From NCBI GenBank assembly GCA_004195045.1, contig SGBC01000001.1:186001-250000 (forward strand): a stretch of 64,000 nt of DNA, given 5' to 3'. The notes under the pieces are model-generated. The model saw nothing but the letters and a program-made list of their open reading frames with translations. It was not told the DNA's origin and did no database searches. Positions 42,545-55,733 of this stretch are shown here, one piece after another. Position numbers and translations under genes: made by a program. The DNA is from Candidatus Acididesulfobacter guangdongensis (GTDB taxonomy: Bacteria; SZUA-79; Acidulodesulfobacterales; Acidulodesulfobacteraceae). Every line of letters begins with the position of its first letter. The first letter of the stretch is position 1.

Positions 42545-45292
42545 ATGATTGTTAAGAAAATTATTAATAAACTAAATTTCCATAAGTATCCGATAATTGT
42601 TTTTATAATACTTTCCTTTATTCCTTTTTTATGGTTTCATGGTGAGCCAATATCTTTTGGAGACCCAGGATTTTTTTTTATATTTTATCATCCTAATTAT
42701 ATTATTAAAAAAGGCTTTTATTTAATTCTTCCAACAAACTTAGGTATCTTTCCTTATTTATTATATTTTTATCCTGTGCTTCTAATCTTTTCCGCTATTT
42801 TTTTTGTCAGCGGACATAATTATTTAATTTCGCAAGAAATTATATTTGTTTTAATAATGTTTTTTTCAATGTTATATTTTTATTTATTTTGTATGGAACT
42901 AAATATTTTTGAAAGAAACAAAAAATTTATTTCTACTATAGCTGCTATTTTTTATTTATTTAATTTATTTGTTCTTATTTATTATATTACAATATTTCAA
43001 TTCAGCTTTTACTTATTGCCATTTACTTCAATATTCCTCTATATCCTTATAAAATGGTTAAATACAAAAAAAATTATTTATATTGTAATTATGTCATTAA
43101 TTATTTCATTATTCTCCATAGGCGAATTTGAATTTCCAACCTATACTGTGATTATTTTATTATTTTTGTTTATCTTTATATATAAAGCTTTGGAAACGAT
43201 TAATTTCAAAAATATAAAAGAAAAAATTAAATACTCAGGACTATCTTTGTTAATAATTTTTTTGATTAATATGTGGTTTATCTTGCCATTTCTATATAAT
43301 TCTTTTTCAGAATATTATAGTTTTCAAAAATATACCCCAGCCTTTAAACAAATTTATTATGGAAATTCATATTTCACAAATATTTTGGAGTATTTTTCCA
43401 ATGGTGCTTCTTTTGTTAATAGCGGATTTCTTAGTTCGATGCATTTTAATTGGGTAAATATGTACCATAATGATATTTTTACTATTTTAGGTTTTTTAGA
43501 AATTTTTATAATTTTAATTCCTATCATAATAAATTTTAAAAAATTTATTATGATAATATTATTATTTTTATTAGGCATTTATTTCAGCATTGGCGCAAAG
43601 CCACCGTTTAGCGATATTAAGATATGGCTATTCCAGCACTTACCTTTTACAAAGTTATTTAATGAAAATTATGCTTTTAATTCATTCGTTGTTGTCTCTG
43701 CGTCAATTTTATTTGCTTATGGCATTGGAATAATTTATAATGCTATTAAAAAAAAATTAAGATATTTATATGCCAATATTATAATATCAATTCTTCTATT
43801 TATATTTTTAGGTTTATATGTTTTTCCTTTATGGTCAAATAATATTTTTAAAGGTTATCAATTTTATAATGGAAAAAAAATATTATTTAGTATAAAAATT
43901 CCCGACTATTATAATAAAGTTAAAAAATATTTTAAACAGAGGAAAGTTAATTATAATATCCTTACGTTACCATTAGTCAGTAGTGAAAATCATTATAATT
44001 GGCATTTTGGTTTTGAAGGAAATGGCCTCACATTTTTATTATATGAGCACTCCAGCATATCAAATCTAATGCATGGTTTATTTTCTCAGGATATTTTAAT
44101 AAATAAATTTCAAAATAATGATTATAAAAAATTCATTAACGCAGCAAATCTGTTTTCCATAAAGTACATCGTCTTGCAAAATGATATACTAGAATACCAT
44201 AAGTATTACACATTAATAAAAAATCATTTTAATCTGAAACATATATCTAAGGCAGAATTACGCTCAATTTTAAACACATCAAAAGGCATAAAATTAGCAA
44301 GGAAATTCGGCAAACTCGACATATACAAGATATCCGATAAATATTTCCTATTCAAAGTATGGACGCCAAAAAGAGTAATATTTGTAAAGCATGAGTTAAA
44401 ATTGCATGATTTAGACAATTATATGGTGCCTATTGCAATGCAAAATAGCTTTAAAGTCAGAACAGCGGTATTTGCAAAACTATTTTCTCAAAACAGGCAT
44501 TCGGAAAGAATAAAAAATCATGAATTAAATAATATTGCGGATAAATATTCAAAACAGTATTCATTAATCAATAAAACATTATATATACCAGAATCTGATA
44601 AAACGCTGAAAATATCTGAAACAGTAAAAAAAATTACAGCTCCGACCATTGAATTTAAAGAAATTAACCCTTCAAAATATGCGGTTATAGTGCATAATGC
44701 AAAAGCAAGTTTCCCCCTTATCTTTAATTTAATGTATCTGAAAGGCTGGGATGTTTACCCTCAGGTTTATCCTAAAAAGACAAACGTTAATTATTCAGAA
44801 AATAATTTTAATCATAATAATAATGTAGGCGATATGTCAACGCAGCCTGATAGCAATACTTATAAAAATACGATATTTCCGGGCAATAAATTTATCTCCA
44901 AAGATATAAACGGAACAGCGCAAAACAATAACATTCCAGACGGGCATATCCTGCAGACTTTGTTTGAAAAACCCCTTCCCGCCAAATATCATTTTGTTGC
45001 CGACGGCTATTCTAATTCGTGGTGGATTAATCTTAACTATATTAAAAAATTAGGTCGGCAGTATTATAAAGTAAACAAAAACGGAACGGTAAATTTTGAA
45101 CTGATAATTGATTACTGGCCTCAAAGACTGCTGTATATAGGTTTGATTATTTCAGGTTCATCACTATTTATTATAATAGCTTATCTAATTTACGACGCTA
45201 CAAGAAAAAGAAAAAATAAAAAGGGCATAAAAAATAATATTGAAAGTAGCAATGCAGATGAAGATATAAACGTTAAAAATACAAAAATTTAG
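42545..45292 (+). CDS. Large GT-C-like membrane glycosyltransferase
   Basis: A 915-residue protein. The first 450 or so residues form about 12 membrane helices; between the first helices is an exposed loop FHGEPISFGDPGFF with acidic residues, as in GT-C enzymes. A large extracytoplasmic domain (about 450-860) and one final helix (about 862-885) follow. The architecture resembles arabinofuranosyl/mannosyltransferases of the AftD/YfhO kind, which use lipid-linked sugars outside the inner membrane. A short Asn-rich stretch (NNFNHNNN) is in the soluble part. The donor and acceptor are unknown. Confidence 0.65.
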   Translation: MIVKKIINKLNFHKYPIIVFIILSFIPFLWFHGEPISFGDPGFFFIFYHPNYIIKKGFYLILPTNLGIFPYLLYFYPVLLIFSAIFFVSGHNYLISQEIIFVLIMFFSMLYFYLFCMELNIFERNKKFISTIAAIFYLFNLFVLIYYITIFQFSFYLLPFTSIFLYILIKWLNTKKIIYIVIMSLIISLFSIGEFEFPTYTVIILLFLFIFIYKALETINFKNIKEKIKYSGLSLLIIFLINMWFILPFLYNSFSEYYSFQKYTPAFKQIYYGNSYFTNILEYFSNGASFVNSGFLSSMHFNWVNMYHNDIFTILGFLEIFIILIPIIINFKKFIMIILLFLLGIYFSIGAKPPFSDIKIWLFQHLPFTKLFNENYAFNSFVVVSASILFAYGIGIIYNAIKKKLRYLYANIIISILLFIFLGLYVFPLWSNNIFKGYQFYNGKKILFSIKIPDYYNKVKKYFKQRKVNYNILTLPLVSSENHYNWHFGFEGNGLTFLLYEHSSISNLMHGLFSQDILINKFQNNDYKKFINAANLFSIKYIVLQNDILEYHKYYTLIKNHFNLKHISKAELRSILNTSKGIKLARKFGKLDIYKISDKYFLFKVWTPKRVIFVKHELKLHDLDNYMVPIAMQNSFKVRTAVFAKLFSQNRHSERIKNHELNNIADKYSKQYSLINKTLYIPESDKTLKISETVKKITAPTIEFKEINPSKYAVIVHNAKASFPLIFNLMYLKGWDVYPQVYPKKTNVNYSENNFNHNNNVGDMSTQPDSNTYKNTIFPGNKFISKDINGTAQNNNIPDGHILQTLFEKPLPAKYHFVADGYSNSWWINLNYIKKLGRQYYKVNKNGTVNFELIIDYWPQRLLYIGLIISGSSLFIIIAYLIYDATRKRKNKKGIKNNIESSNADEDINVKNTKI

Positions 45293-45370
45293 CTAATTAA
45301 TCAGTTAAATAAGATTAAAATATTAAATAATATCTGACACTTAAAAAAATATATTGTTTATTAGGCGATT

Positions 45371-47871
<2,501 letters not shown>

Positions 47872-47875
<4 letters not shown>

Positions 47876-48267
47876 AAACACTGACAAATAATATTATATT
47901 TATCATATTACACATTGTAGGTATAGCTTTTGCCATAGATTTGATTTTTAGGATTGTCCACGGTAAACTGGGTTTCGGATTTCAATGGCTTGGATTAATT
48001 GTTGTTATCCTGTACGGGTTATGGGTGCGCTATATATTAAGAGAAAAATATTTTAATAAAATTGAATTTTTTAAAACAAGGCTGTCCGCCCCGTATTCTC
48101 TAGGGGCTGTTTTAATGCTTTTTATTGCCATGATTATTGATTTAGCCGGCAATGAAAGGCTTGCGAACGGTTTTGCAATTATTGTTTTTTATCTTTTAAT
48201 AGCGACTGTGGTTATTGAAGGAACAGACTCTATTAAACAGAGGTTAAAACATCGAATGCAAAACTAA
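47872..48267 (+). CDS. Small four-helix membrane protein of unknown function
   Basis: A 131-residue protein with about four membrane helices (IIFIILHIVGIAFAIDLIF, WLGLIVVILYGLWVRYIL, SLGAVLMLFIAMIIDLAG and FAIIVFYLLIATVVIEG). Its ATG overlaps the stop of the 834-aa gene, so the two are translationally coupled and probably act together. No family is recognised. Confidence 0.65.
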
Positions 48268-48321
48268 TGCATATAAAATAAAATTCATATAAAAGTTAAG
48301 TCCATATTTTATTTTAATAAA

Positions 48322-49842
48322 TTAATTATTAAAATTCCCATTAGAATTAATTCTTTTGAGAATAAAATTACATTGGCTGTTATAAATTATTTTAAATTTT
48401 CCTTTGTTTATAATGCCGTCAAGATCTTTAATCAGTTTTTTATCTTTTCTATGATACATTTGCCGATATACGCATGTTGAAATAATTATATATCTCACAT
48501 TTTTATTAATTTGCGGAAATAAATATACCTTCTTTTCCTTAAAATCCCACGGATAAGCGAACATACTGACGGAAGTTACAGAATCTTCGGGTATCTTTTT
48601 TAATGCCGTTTTATAACTTTTTATATCAATATTTTTATCTAATTTGTAAATTTTTAAATTAAATATATTATCTAACACGTTGTAATTTAGCTGAGAATAA
48701 TTCTGAATTATATAAGGAATTACGATAAGCATTGCTAACAGTGTGAAATTAAAAAGTTTACTGTTTTTGTCTAATTTTTTAACTAAAAAACTCTGCTTAA
48801 GATTTTTTATACCGTAAATACTTGCTAAAACAAAAAACGGAATAACGTAAAATGAATACTGTAATATAAATTCTGATTGAAACGAATAATTAACCAATAA
48901 ATTCATCATTAATGCAGGAATGATTATTAGAAAATATCTTCCGGAAAACAATGGCAATAAAAGAAATGCTAAAAAAAGAAATAAAACAAATTTAAAATAG
49001 ATAGTGATGTTGTTATAAAAAGGTAAAAAAATTGATTTCAAAAGTCCCGAAAAATTAAATTCATATAAATCCTTTAAACCATAACTAATCATAGGGAATC
49101 TGTTCGTATCCATATATGACCCACCATTTGTTACAAGTGCTTTATAGGTATCGTAATTCATATGCGGCAACATAATGAAAATTGCAGACAATCCATAAAT
49201 TATGGAAATAACCGCCAAAACGTAGGCGTGTTTATTTCTATAATCCGTTAAAAACATAAATATACATACCCCGGTTGCATAAATAAAGGAATCTATTTTC
49301 GTTATTAAAATTAAAAAAAAGAATATATAAAGCAATAGATTTTGTTTTTTTTTTGCAAAATATAACGCAAAAGATATGAAAGGAACATAAAATACCGAAA
49401 CATGAAAATCAAACATATTTCCGGTATGAAGCTGAGGATTTAAAAGCAGAAGCAAAGGAGCAAGGTAAGCCCCATTTTTTCCGATTATGTCTTTATAAAG
49501 CCAGTAGAAAGGAAAAGCGCTTATTCCAATTAAAAAAGACTGCAGTATAAGAAATAATGAAACATGAGGAATGATTTTGTATAGAAAACCTAAAAAGAAA
49601 TATAAGGGTTCCAAATATCCGCTTCCATAAAAAATATGGGTTCCGTAACTCATAAAATGTCCGTGAGCAATGCGATAAATATTATGCATTTCAGCTCCAA
49701 AATCCATATAAGACGCGTGAAATGTTTCATATCTTAATATAGTTGCTGCTGAAAAAATAATTGTATATATTACGGCAAATACTAAGGGGGGATAATTTTC
49801 TTCTATTTTTTTAAAAAAAGTCATTTTGTTTTCAATATTCAA
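48322..49842 (-). CDS. DUF2079-type multi-pass membrane protein, probable GT-C
   Basis: A 506-residue protein with about 11 helices. The segment YMDFGAEMHNIYRIAHGHF after the first helix, and LHTGNMFDFHVSVFYVPF with its FDFHVS motif, are the DUF2079 signature. DUF2079 proteins are thought to be GT-C-fold transferases acting on lipid-linked sugars. It is convergent with the plus-strand operon. With the GT2 gene just upstream (17 bases) it forms a minus-strand pair. Confidence 0.8.
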   Translation of the reverse strand: MNIENKMTFFKKIEENYPPLVFAVIYTIIFSAATILRYETFHASYMDFGAEMHNIYRIAHGHFMSYGTHIFYGSGYLEPLYFFLGFLYKIIPHVSLFLILQSFLIGISAFPFYWLYKDIIGKNGAYLAPLLLLLNPQLHTGNMFDFHVSVFYVPFISFALYFAKKKQNLLLYIFFFLILITKIDSFIYATGVCIFMFLTDYRNKHAYVLAVISIIYGLSAIFIMLPHMNYDTYKALVTNGGSYMDTNRFPMISYGLKDLYEFNFSGLLKSIFLPFYNNITIYFKFVLFLFLAFLLLPLFSGRYFLIIIPALMMNLLVNYSFQSEFILQYSFYVIPFFVLASIYGIKNLKQSFLVKKLDKNSKLFNFTLLAMLIVIPYIIQNYSQLNYNVLDNIFNLKIYKLDKNIDIKSYKTALKKIPEDSVTSVSMFAYPWDFKEKKVYLFPQINKNVRYIIISTCVYRQMYHRKDKKLIKDLDGIINKGKFKIIYNSQCNFILKRINSNGNFNN

Positions 49843-49858
49843 TATTATTAAATTTTAA

Positions 49859-50938
49859 TCATAAATAATACTTATTTCTATTTTTGATAATAGCAATATT
49901 TGTCATGTGTTTATAATGCAGGGTTTTTAATTCATAATCCCACTTTTGTTTGAATTTTTCTTTATTGCATACATTAACATTATTATTTTCATTTTTAGCA
50001 TCATCATTAAATCTTATATTATTTCTATTTTTACTAATTGCTTTTTTCTTTCCATAGGTAACATTCTCATAATGTATTACTAACGATTTAGGCTGATAAA
50101 CGACTTTGTATCCCCTTTTCCTTACTTCAAATGCAAGGTCCGCATCTTCATAATATGCAGGGGCATATCTTTCGTCAAACCCGCCTATATCTTTAAATAA
50201 CTCTTTTCTGATCATTATACAGGCGCCTGAAATATAATCAGCTTCTTTAATGTAATTATATTCGGGTCTGTTTGGATTGTCTAATCTTCCAAATTGCCAT
50301 GAATCGCCTTCTTGCCATATTATTCCTCCTGCCTCAAGAAGAACGCCGTTAGGATATATAAATTTAGGACCGACCATTCCTATGCTTTTATCCTTTTCTA
50401 TCAATAGTAAAAGATTATTAAGCCAGTCTTTTTGGACCTTGGTATCGTTATTTAAAAACAGGATATATTTGCCTGACGCATGTTCAGCCGCATTATTGCA
50501 GTTTTTTATAAAACCAAGATTGTTTTTATTTCTGATTATTTTTACATTTTTCACATATTTTTCAATATTTACTGTTTCATCGGATGACTTATCGTCGGCT
50601 ATTATTATTTCATAACTGCAATTAATATCCCCTATCTCATTATAGTCTTTTGATCTGCAATAATCCTTCGTATTTTCTAAAATGGACTTTAAACACATAT
50701 AGGTAAAATTCCACTGGTTATAAACAGGAATTACAATAGATACTGAACAAGGGTATTTATGGGCAGACATTTCAAAAGTTGGGAAAATAAGCGGGGTGAA
50801 ATTTTGTTTTAACTTTTTAAAATTTTTATTATAACTGCTGCTAAAAAATATTAAATTAATAGCGTTTATAAATACATTAAACCTGCACTTTTTTAAATAA
50901 TACCATACCTTCATTATCCTATTTTTAGAAATTATCAT
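49859..50938 (-). CDS. GT2 family glycosyltransferase, rhamnosyltransferase-like
   Basis: A 359-residue enzyme: VSIVIPVYNQWNFTYMCLKS, IIIADDKSSDETVNI, LGFIKNCNNAAEHASGKYIL and FLNNDTKVQKDWL (the NND metal site). GGFDERYAPAYYEDADLAFE is the ED acid-base region. These features match the GT2 group with many rhamnosyltransferases, fitting the GDP-rhamnose genes nearby. The first ATG (50938) is used here; an ATG eight codons in is possible. Confidence 0.87.
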   Translation of the reverse strand: MIISKNRIMKVWYYLKKCRFNVFINAINLIFFSSSYNKNFKKLKQNFTPLIFPTFEMSAHKYPCSVSIVIPVYNQWNFTYMCLKSILENTKDYCRSKDYNEIGDINCSYEIIIADDKSSDETVNIEKYVKNVKIIRNKNNLGFIKNCNNAAEHASGKYILFLNNDTKVQKDWLNNLLLLIEKDKSIGMVGPKFIYPNGVLLEAGGIIWQEGDSWQFGRLDNPNRPEYNYIKEADYISGACIMIRKELFKDIGGFDERYAPAYYEDADLAFEVRKRGYKVVYQPKSLVIHYENVTYGKKKAISKNRNNIRFNDDAKNENNNVNVCNKEKFKQKWDYELKTLHYKHMTNIAIIKNRNKYYL

Positions 50939-51175
50939 GTTATAGTAAGATGTTAAGTTTTTTATATAATTTTTTTAACTTATTTTATTTGCAATTATAT
51001 TATAATAGTAATTAATGCAATGTTTATGTACATATTTAGTAAATTAACAACAATAACAATAAGCTGTAACATTAATATTTTATAAAAAAGTTTTTACAAT
51101 AGTTATGTAATTAATATAATTAATATGGTATCGATAAAAAATTATAACATATAAGTAAGTGAAATAAAAACCATT

Positions 51176-52612
51176 TTGCCATTAAATAATCTATCAAATA
51201 AACAAAGATTTATAAGAAATTTTTCGCTACTGCTAAGCTCCCGCGTTTTAACCGCAGTATTAACGCTTCTTGTCAATATTCTGCTTATTAAGAGACTTGG
51301 TACCTCTATCTACGGCGAATTCGCTTTCGCTCTTACTCTGAGCGGATATTTTTTGTCTATCGCCGATACTGGCTTATCGCCTTTCGGAGAGACGGAGGCT
51401 GCAAAACATAAAAGCGATATAAATAAAATCGTCGAAGATATATCTTCTGCAAGATTTTTGCTTTCATTAATTTCAACGGTTATTATTATCTTTATAGGAC
51501 TATTAATGTTTAAAGATAGCCCGCGGCAAAAAAGCATGCTGATAGTTATTGCCTTTCTACCCCTAATATACTCTTCCAATTTTTCATGGGCGTTAAGAGG
51601 CATTGAAAAAAACCATGTAATTCTGACAACTAACCTTATAGGAGGATTAATTTATTTTCTTGGAGTTTTATTAATAGTTAAAAATTCAAAATGGTATTTA
51701 ACCGCTGTTTTGTTATTTTTAGCCAGCAATATTATAACTTCCGCTTTTCAATTCGGTTATATTAAAAAATTAATAAAAAAAATAAAAATTAGTTTTTCAT
51801 ACGTTTCAGTTAAAAAAACCGTTAAGAATTCCCTGCCGTTCGGGATTTTTTCATGGTTCAGTGTTTTATATATAAGCTATCCTATTGTTTTTCTAAAAAT
51901 TTTCAGCGATAATAAAAATATCGGATTATACTATATAACATACAAGCTTATGGTGTTTATCTTCGTTATATTCAATTTAACGGGCAATGCTTTCATTCCA
52001 GTCATTTCGGACGCTATAAAAGCAAAAGACAATGAAAAAGAATCAAAAATTTTAAGCGAACTCATTAAATTTACTTACACTTTTTCAATTCCTGTATGCT
52101 TCGGCGGTTTTGTAGTCAGCCACAATTTGATTGCCGAACTCTTCGGGATAAAAATTATTGAGAGCGCACTTCTTTTAAGAATGATGATATGGGCTGTTAT
52201 TCCGGTTGGAATAAGTTCGGCGCTGATATCCTATCTTATGGCAAAAAACGCAAAAAAATCTCTGGTAAAATCTGCAGCTTTTGCATCAATAACCGGATTT
52301 ATATTTTCAATTTTTTTAATTAAATATCTTGGAGTAAAAGGCGCGGCGTATTCGTTAAATTTTATTGAACTTATAATGGCAGGCGGTTTAATATATTTTA
52401 CGTATAAAATTATAAAAATTAAATTTGATATAATAAACTTCATAAAAGTTTTGGCGGCATCCGCGATTATGGCGTATGCCGTTATGCTGACTCATCAGAA
52501 ATTAATTTTAAGCATTTTTATAGGAATGGCGGTTTACGCCACATTATCGCTGATTTTAAAGACTATAACAAAAAAAGATATTAAAGAGCTTAGAAGTTTA
52601 ATCGTAAAATAA
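51176..52612 (+). CDS. Second Wzx-type polysaccharide flippase
   Basis: A 478-residue membrane protein with about 14 helices. It starts with LSSRVLTAVLTLLVNILLI and the conserved RLGTSIYGEFAFALTLSGYF, then WALRGIEKNHVILTTNLIGG. It belongs to the polysaccharide transporter family of the MOP superfamily. The apparent start codon is TTG at 51176 with a weak ribosome site. The 237-base region upstream is a divergent promoter with the GT2 gene. Confidence 0.86.
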   Translation: MPLNNLSNKQRFIRNFSLLLSSRVLTAVLTLLVNILLIKRLGTSIYGEFAFALTLSGYFLSIADTGLSPFGETEAAKHKSDINKIVEDISSARFLLSLISTVIIIFIGLLMFKDSPRQKSMLIVIAFLPLIYSSNFSWALRGIEKNHVILTTNLIGGLIYFLGVLLIVKNSKWYLTAVLLFLASNIITSAFQFGYIKKLIKKIKISFSYVSVKKTVKNSLPFGIFSWFSVLYISYPIVFLKIFSDNKNIGLYYITYKLMVFIFVIFNLTGNAFIPVISDAIKAKDNEKESKILSELIKFTYTFSIPVCFGGFVVSHNLIAELFGIKIIESALLLRMMIWAVIPVGISSALISYLMAKNAKKSLVKSAAFASITGFIFSIFLIKYLGVKGAAYSLNFIELIMAGGLIYFTYKIIKIKFDIINFIKVLAASAIMAYAVMLTHQKLILSIFIGMAVYATLSLILKTITKKDIKELRSLIVK

Positions 52613-52811
52613 TACCCTCCCACTTCTCTTATATCTCATAAAATATCTTTTTACCTTCTTTTAAAGAGCATTAATTCTGGTTTTATCTCCTCGTCCTCAA
52701 AAAAATGAAAAGAATAAATCAAGAATTTAAAACCTTTTATTTTATATTTATATATTTTATTAAACACTCCTTATTCAGAAACTGAATTAATTTTCTGTGC
52801 TGAACCGTTTA

Positions 52812-54104
52812 TTATTTTTTTTTAAGCAGTTTTTCTATTTTTTGAATGACGGATTCGACAGTTATCTCTGCAATATCAAACTTATCATCGTAGCCGTGCC
52901 CCGTCCTCTTTGTTGTTTTGATGTAATCGTCAATGTTTTTTTCTATTTCAGGATGAAAAACGGCTGCATAATTATTGCTGCCGGCAATTCCGGCGGGATA
53001 AGGAACAAAAAGACCGTATGGAGGTCCTCCGGTAGAAATTACAATTACGGCGGATTTTGCAAGAGCCATTGCTATGTGCGGCGCCATAGTTTCGTTTGAA
53101 ACGACCAATGATGCGCCTTTAATTACGGAAAGAAGTTCTATAAGCGAAATTTTGCCCACGGTGTCCGTAAATGGAAACGGAAAATATTTTTTAAATTCTG
53201 AAGTATCGTTCAGTTCGTCTTTGCCGCCGCATAAAACTGTTTCGTAACCGTGTTTGTTCTTTAGATATGATGCAACCTCGGCAAAGTTTTTAGCAGACCA
53301 CTTTCTATGTTTAACGCTTGCGCCGATAAAAAAGGCGGCGTAAGGAGGACGGGCTTTATCAGTAAAATCCAGATTTATAAAAGGTTTTTCAAGTTTTATT
53401 TCCCTGCCCGTCATTTTTTCAAAAAAGTTCCTGTTTTTATAAAATTCAAACCGTAAGCCTTCGGCGTCAGGTATTAAAATATCGTATATTTTTTCAAGTA
53501 TTATTCTGCGGTACGGTTTTAAAAAACGGGAGCTTCTTATACTGCCTATTTTTTTGTCCGCTTTAATAAGATATGCCAAATCGTTGTCGGCGTTAAAAAA
53601 TTCTCTGCCGAAAGGATGAATAAGAATATCGTATTTAACGGACGTTATTTCTTTAAATTTTTTATATCTGTAAAAAAAATCTGTTGTAATCCGTTTTTTG
53701 TCGAGCCAGATAAATTCATCGACAAATTCTTTGTCTAAAAATTCTGCCAAATCTTTCCATGCGGCATTGCCGAGAAGCGTGATTTTGTAATCCGAAAATG
53801 CTGGGGTTTTTTTTAATATTTCTAAAAAGTTTCTAAATAAAATATAATCCCCTATGCCGTCCTGACGAAATATAATGATGCGTTTAGTATTTAAATTGGG
53901 ATTTGAGTTTGAGTTTTGATTTGGATTTCTATTTCGATTTGAAGGCTGACGTAGCAATATACGGAATAATGTTACGAATGTTAATAGCAATGAACGCAAA
54001 AAAATCAGCGCCGCAGCAGGCATGTATATAAAAAGCTTATTGTAAAGCTTATACAAACGCCTTTTTAACGTTTTTGCAATTCGTTTTATGTTAAAATCAG
54101 TCAT
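52812..54104 (-). CDS. GT9 family glycosyltransferase (heptosyltransferase-like)
   Basis: A 430-residue GT-B enzyme of the lipopolysaccharide heptosyltransferase family: IIIFRQDGIGDYILFRNFLE (about residue 73), AFFIGASVKHRKWSAKNFAE, VLCGGKDEL and ASLVVSNETMAPHIAMALAK. It acts in the cytoplasm on a lipid or core acceptor. An N-terminal hydrophobic stretch is followed by a low-complexity NRNPNQNSNSNPN segment (about residues 53-73) before the conserved fold. It is transcribed after the other GT9 gene (27-base gap). Confidence 0.85.
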   Translation of the reverse strand: MTDFNIKRIAKTLKRRLYKLYNKLFIYMPAAALIFLRSLLLTFVTLFRILLRQPSNRNRNPNQNSNSNPNLNTKRIIIFRQDGIGDYILFRNFLEILKKTPAFSDYKITLLGNAAWKDLAEFLDKEFVDEFIWLDKKRITTDFFYRYKKFKEITSVKYDILIHPFGREFFNADNDLAYLIKADKKIGSIRSSRFLKPYRRIILEKIYDILIPDAEGLRFEFYKNRNFFEKMTGREIKLEKPFINLDFTDKARPPYAAFFIGASVKHRKWSAKNFAEVASYLKNKHGYETVLCGGKDELNDTSEFKKYFPFPFTDTVGKISLIELLSVIKGASLVVSNETMAPHIAMALAKSAVIVISTGGPPYGLFVPYPAGIAGSNNYAAVFHPEIEKNIDDYIKTTKRTGHGYDDKFDIAEITVESVIQKIEKLLKKK

Positions 54105-54131
54105 AGTAATGTTATAAACAGTTGAATTATG

Positions 54132-55733
54132 TCATAAGTTAATTTTTTGTTTTATCTCTTTGATAATATCGGCAGGTTCTATTGAATTCATGCATTCGGG
54201 CGTACTTAACCCTTTGGGGCATGCGTTCATCCAGTCGTCGGCGCTCCACCAGCAATTTCCGCAAATACGCGGAGATATGTTTATATTTTCGGAATATGAA
54301 CAATATTGAGCGTTTGTAGGCCCGAAAATGACGGCACTGACTGTTCCGAGACAGGCTGCTATGTGAACAAGTCCTGAATCTGTATCTATGTGCAGGCTTG
54401 CTTCCGAAATAACGGAAGCCGCCTCTTTTAAAGTAGTTTTGCCCCTTAGGTTTAAATCGACGCCTATTATATCTGAGCCGTTGCCGAGTCCCCCAAGCTG
54501 AACGATTTTATGGTGCGGAAAATTCAGCTTTAATAATTTGACAAGTTCGTTCCATTTTTCAAGCGGATACGATTTTGTAGAACTTTTGTTTTTGCTGCGT
54601 ATTTTTGTGTTCTCATCCCATCCGTCGTGAACTGTAATAAATTTAACGTCTTTAAGCTTGAATTTTGAAAGGGCGGATAAATCTGTTTCAATGGGGATTT
54701 TGGCAGTTGTTCTGCGAATGTTAGAGATTCTTTCATTAACTCTTAAGGCGGATGCCGCGACATTTGAAAGGTTCTGTAAAGCGGTAGCGGTTGGTTCTAA
54801 GCCGATGCCCGCCGCCCAGTTTAAATACGACTCTCTAGAAAGTCCCATGTCCGTCACGGCTTCCGCTAATATCCCCTCGCTGAACGGACGTGTTTTAATA
54901 TATTTTTCTATAGGTTTTTGGTTTGTTTTAATATTTTCTATAATTTTTAATAACGGCTTAAACTTTTGTGAAAGTTTCTTTTCGTTTCCGTTTGACCAGT
55001 TTATTTCCACTTTGATAAAAAAAGTGTTAAGTTTTAAATCTATATCATAAAATTTATGCAGATAAGAATAATCGGTCAAGCCCATTAGCTTTCTTATAAA
55101 AGTATGCGGAGATGTTATAAATTTTATAGAATCAGGAGTTCTGTAGAATATGTCGAACACAATTTTGCTTACGCCTTGAGGAAAGCCCGCATAATCAAAG
55201 TTCCCAAGCGGTAAGCTATCGCCCTGAAAACCATCCGCATATAAATAATAATCGGCAAGGTCTTTTAAAAATCTTATTGCGACAATAGCATCTCCTATGC
55301 CTGCGTTACCTATATTAACCGCTATAAAGCATGTGTCAGAGCCGACGGTATCAGCTTTGCCTGTTCTTCTTGTTCTCGTTTCTGTCTCTGTTTCTGTCTC
55401 TGTTTCTGTCTCTGTACCGGTTTTATCGCCACTATTAACTTTGTCTGTTCCTGTTCCTGTTCTTATCTCTGTTTCTGTCTCTGTACCGGTTTTGCCGCCG
55501 CTATCAACAATAACCGCCTGCAGACCCAATGCTGCATTGCATCTCTTTATACGCGTTTTTATTTTTTTAAAAGGTATTATAAAAATATATGCGAAAGAAT
55601 ATTTAATAAATTTATCTATCGGCATCCCGCCTTTTAAAAGATAGCAGATTTTTTTTATTTTTATTCTTAGCGGAGAAGCAGCAAGCTTTTCTATTTCATT
55701 TTTTTTCTTTAATTTTATTTCTTCCAATTCCAT
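54132..55733 (-). CDS. GT9 family glycosyltransferase with a Thr-Glu repeat insert
   Basis: A 533-residue heptosyltransferase-like enzyme. The C-terminal half is typical: FITVHDGWDENTKIRSKN, KIVQLGGLGNG, ASLHIDTDSGLVHIAACLG and VIFGPTNAQYCSYSENI, ending with a Cys-rich CGNCWWSADDWMNACPKGL tail. Residues about 78-124 are a duplicated block of SG-KTGTETETE units. It lies between the N-terminal helix and the VNIGNAGIGDAIVAIRFLKD nucleotide-binding start. The insert is in frame and encoded by hexanucleotide repeats. A copy of the gene's first 13 codons lies at 57131-57171. Confidence 0.83.
   Translation of the reverse strand: MELEEIKLKKKNEIEKLAASPLRIKIKKICYLLKGGMPIDKFIKYSFAYIFIIPFKKIKTRIKRCNAALGLQAVIVDSGGKTGTETETEIRTGTGTDKVNSGDKTGTETETETETETETRTRRTGKADTVGSDTCFIAVNIGNAGIGDAIVAIRFLKDLADYYLYADGFQGDSLPLGNFDYAGFPQGVSKIVFDIFYRTPDSIKFITSPHTFIRKLMGLTDYSYLHKFYDIDLKLNTFFIKVEINWSNGNEKKLSQKFKPLLKIIENIKTNQKPIEKYIKTRPFSEGILAEAVTDMGLSRESYLNWAAGIGLEPTATALQNLSNVAASALRVNERISNIRRTTAKIPIETDLSALSKFKLKDVKFITVHDGWDENTKIRSKNKSSTKSYPLEKWNELVKLLKLNFPHHKIVQLGGLGNGSDIIGVDLNLRGKTTLKEAASVISEASLHIDTDSGLVHIAACLGTVSAVIFGPTNAQYCSYSENINISPRICGNCWWSADDWMNACPKGLSTPECMNSIEPADIIKEIKQKINL
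55362..55500. repeat. Hexanucleotide repeat and block duplication inside a GT9 gene
   Basis: Plus-strand TCTGTT/TCTGTC units repeat about eight times at 55379-55416. The block ending CTCTGTACCGGTTTT occurs twice about 72 bases apart. Together they encode the Thr-Glu-rich insert. All units are multiples of three, so the frame is maintained. Confidence 0.9.
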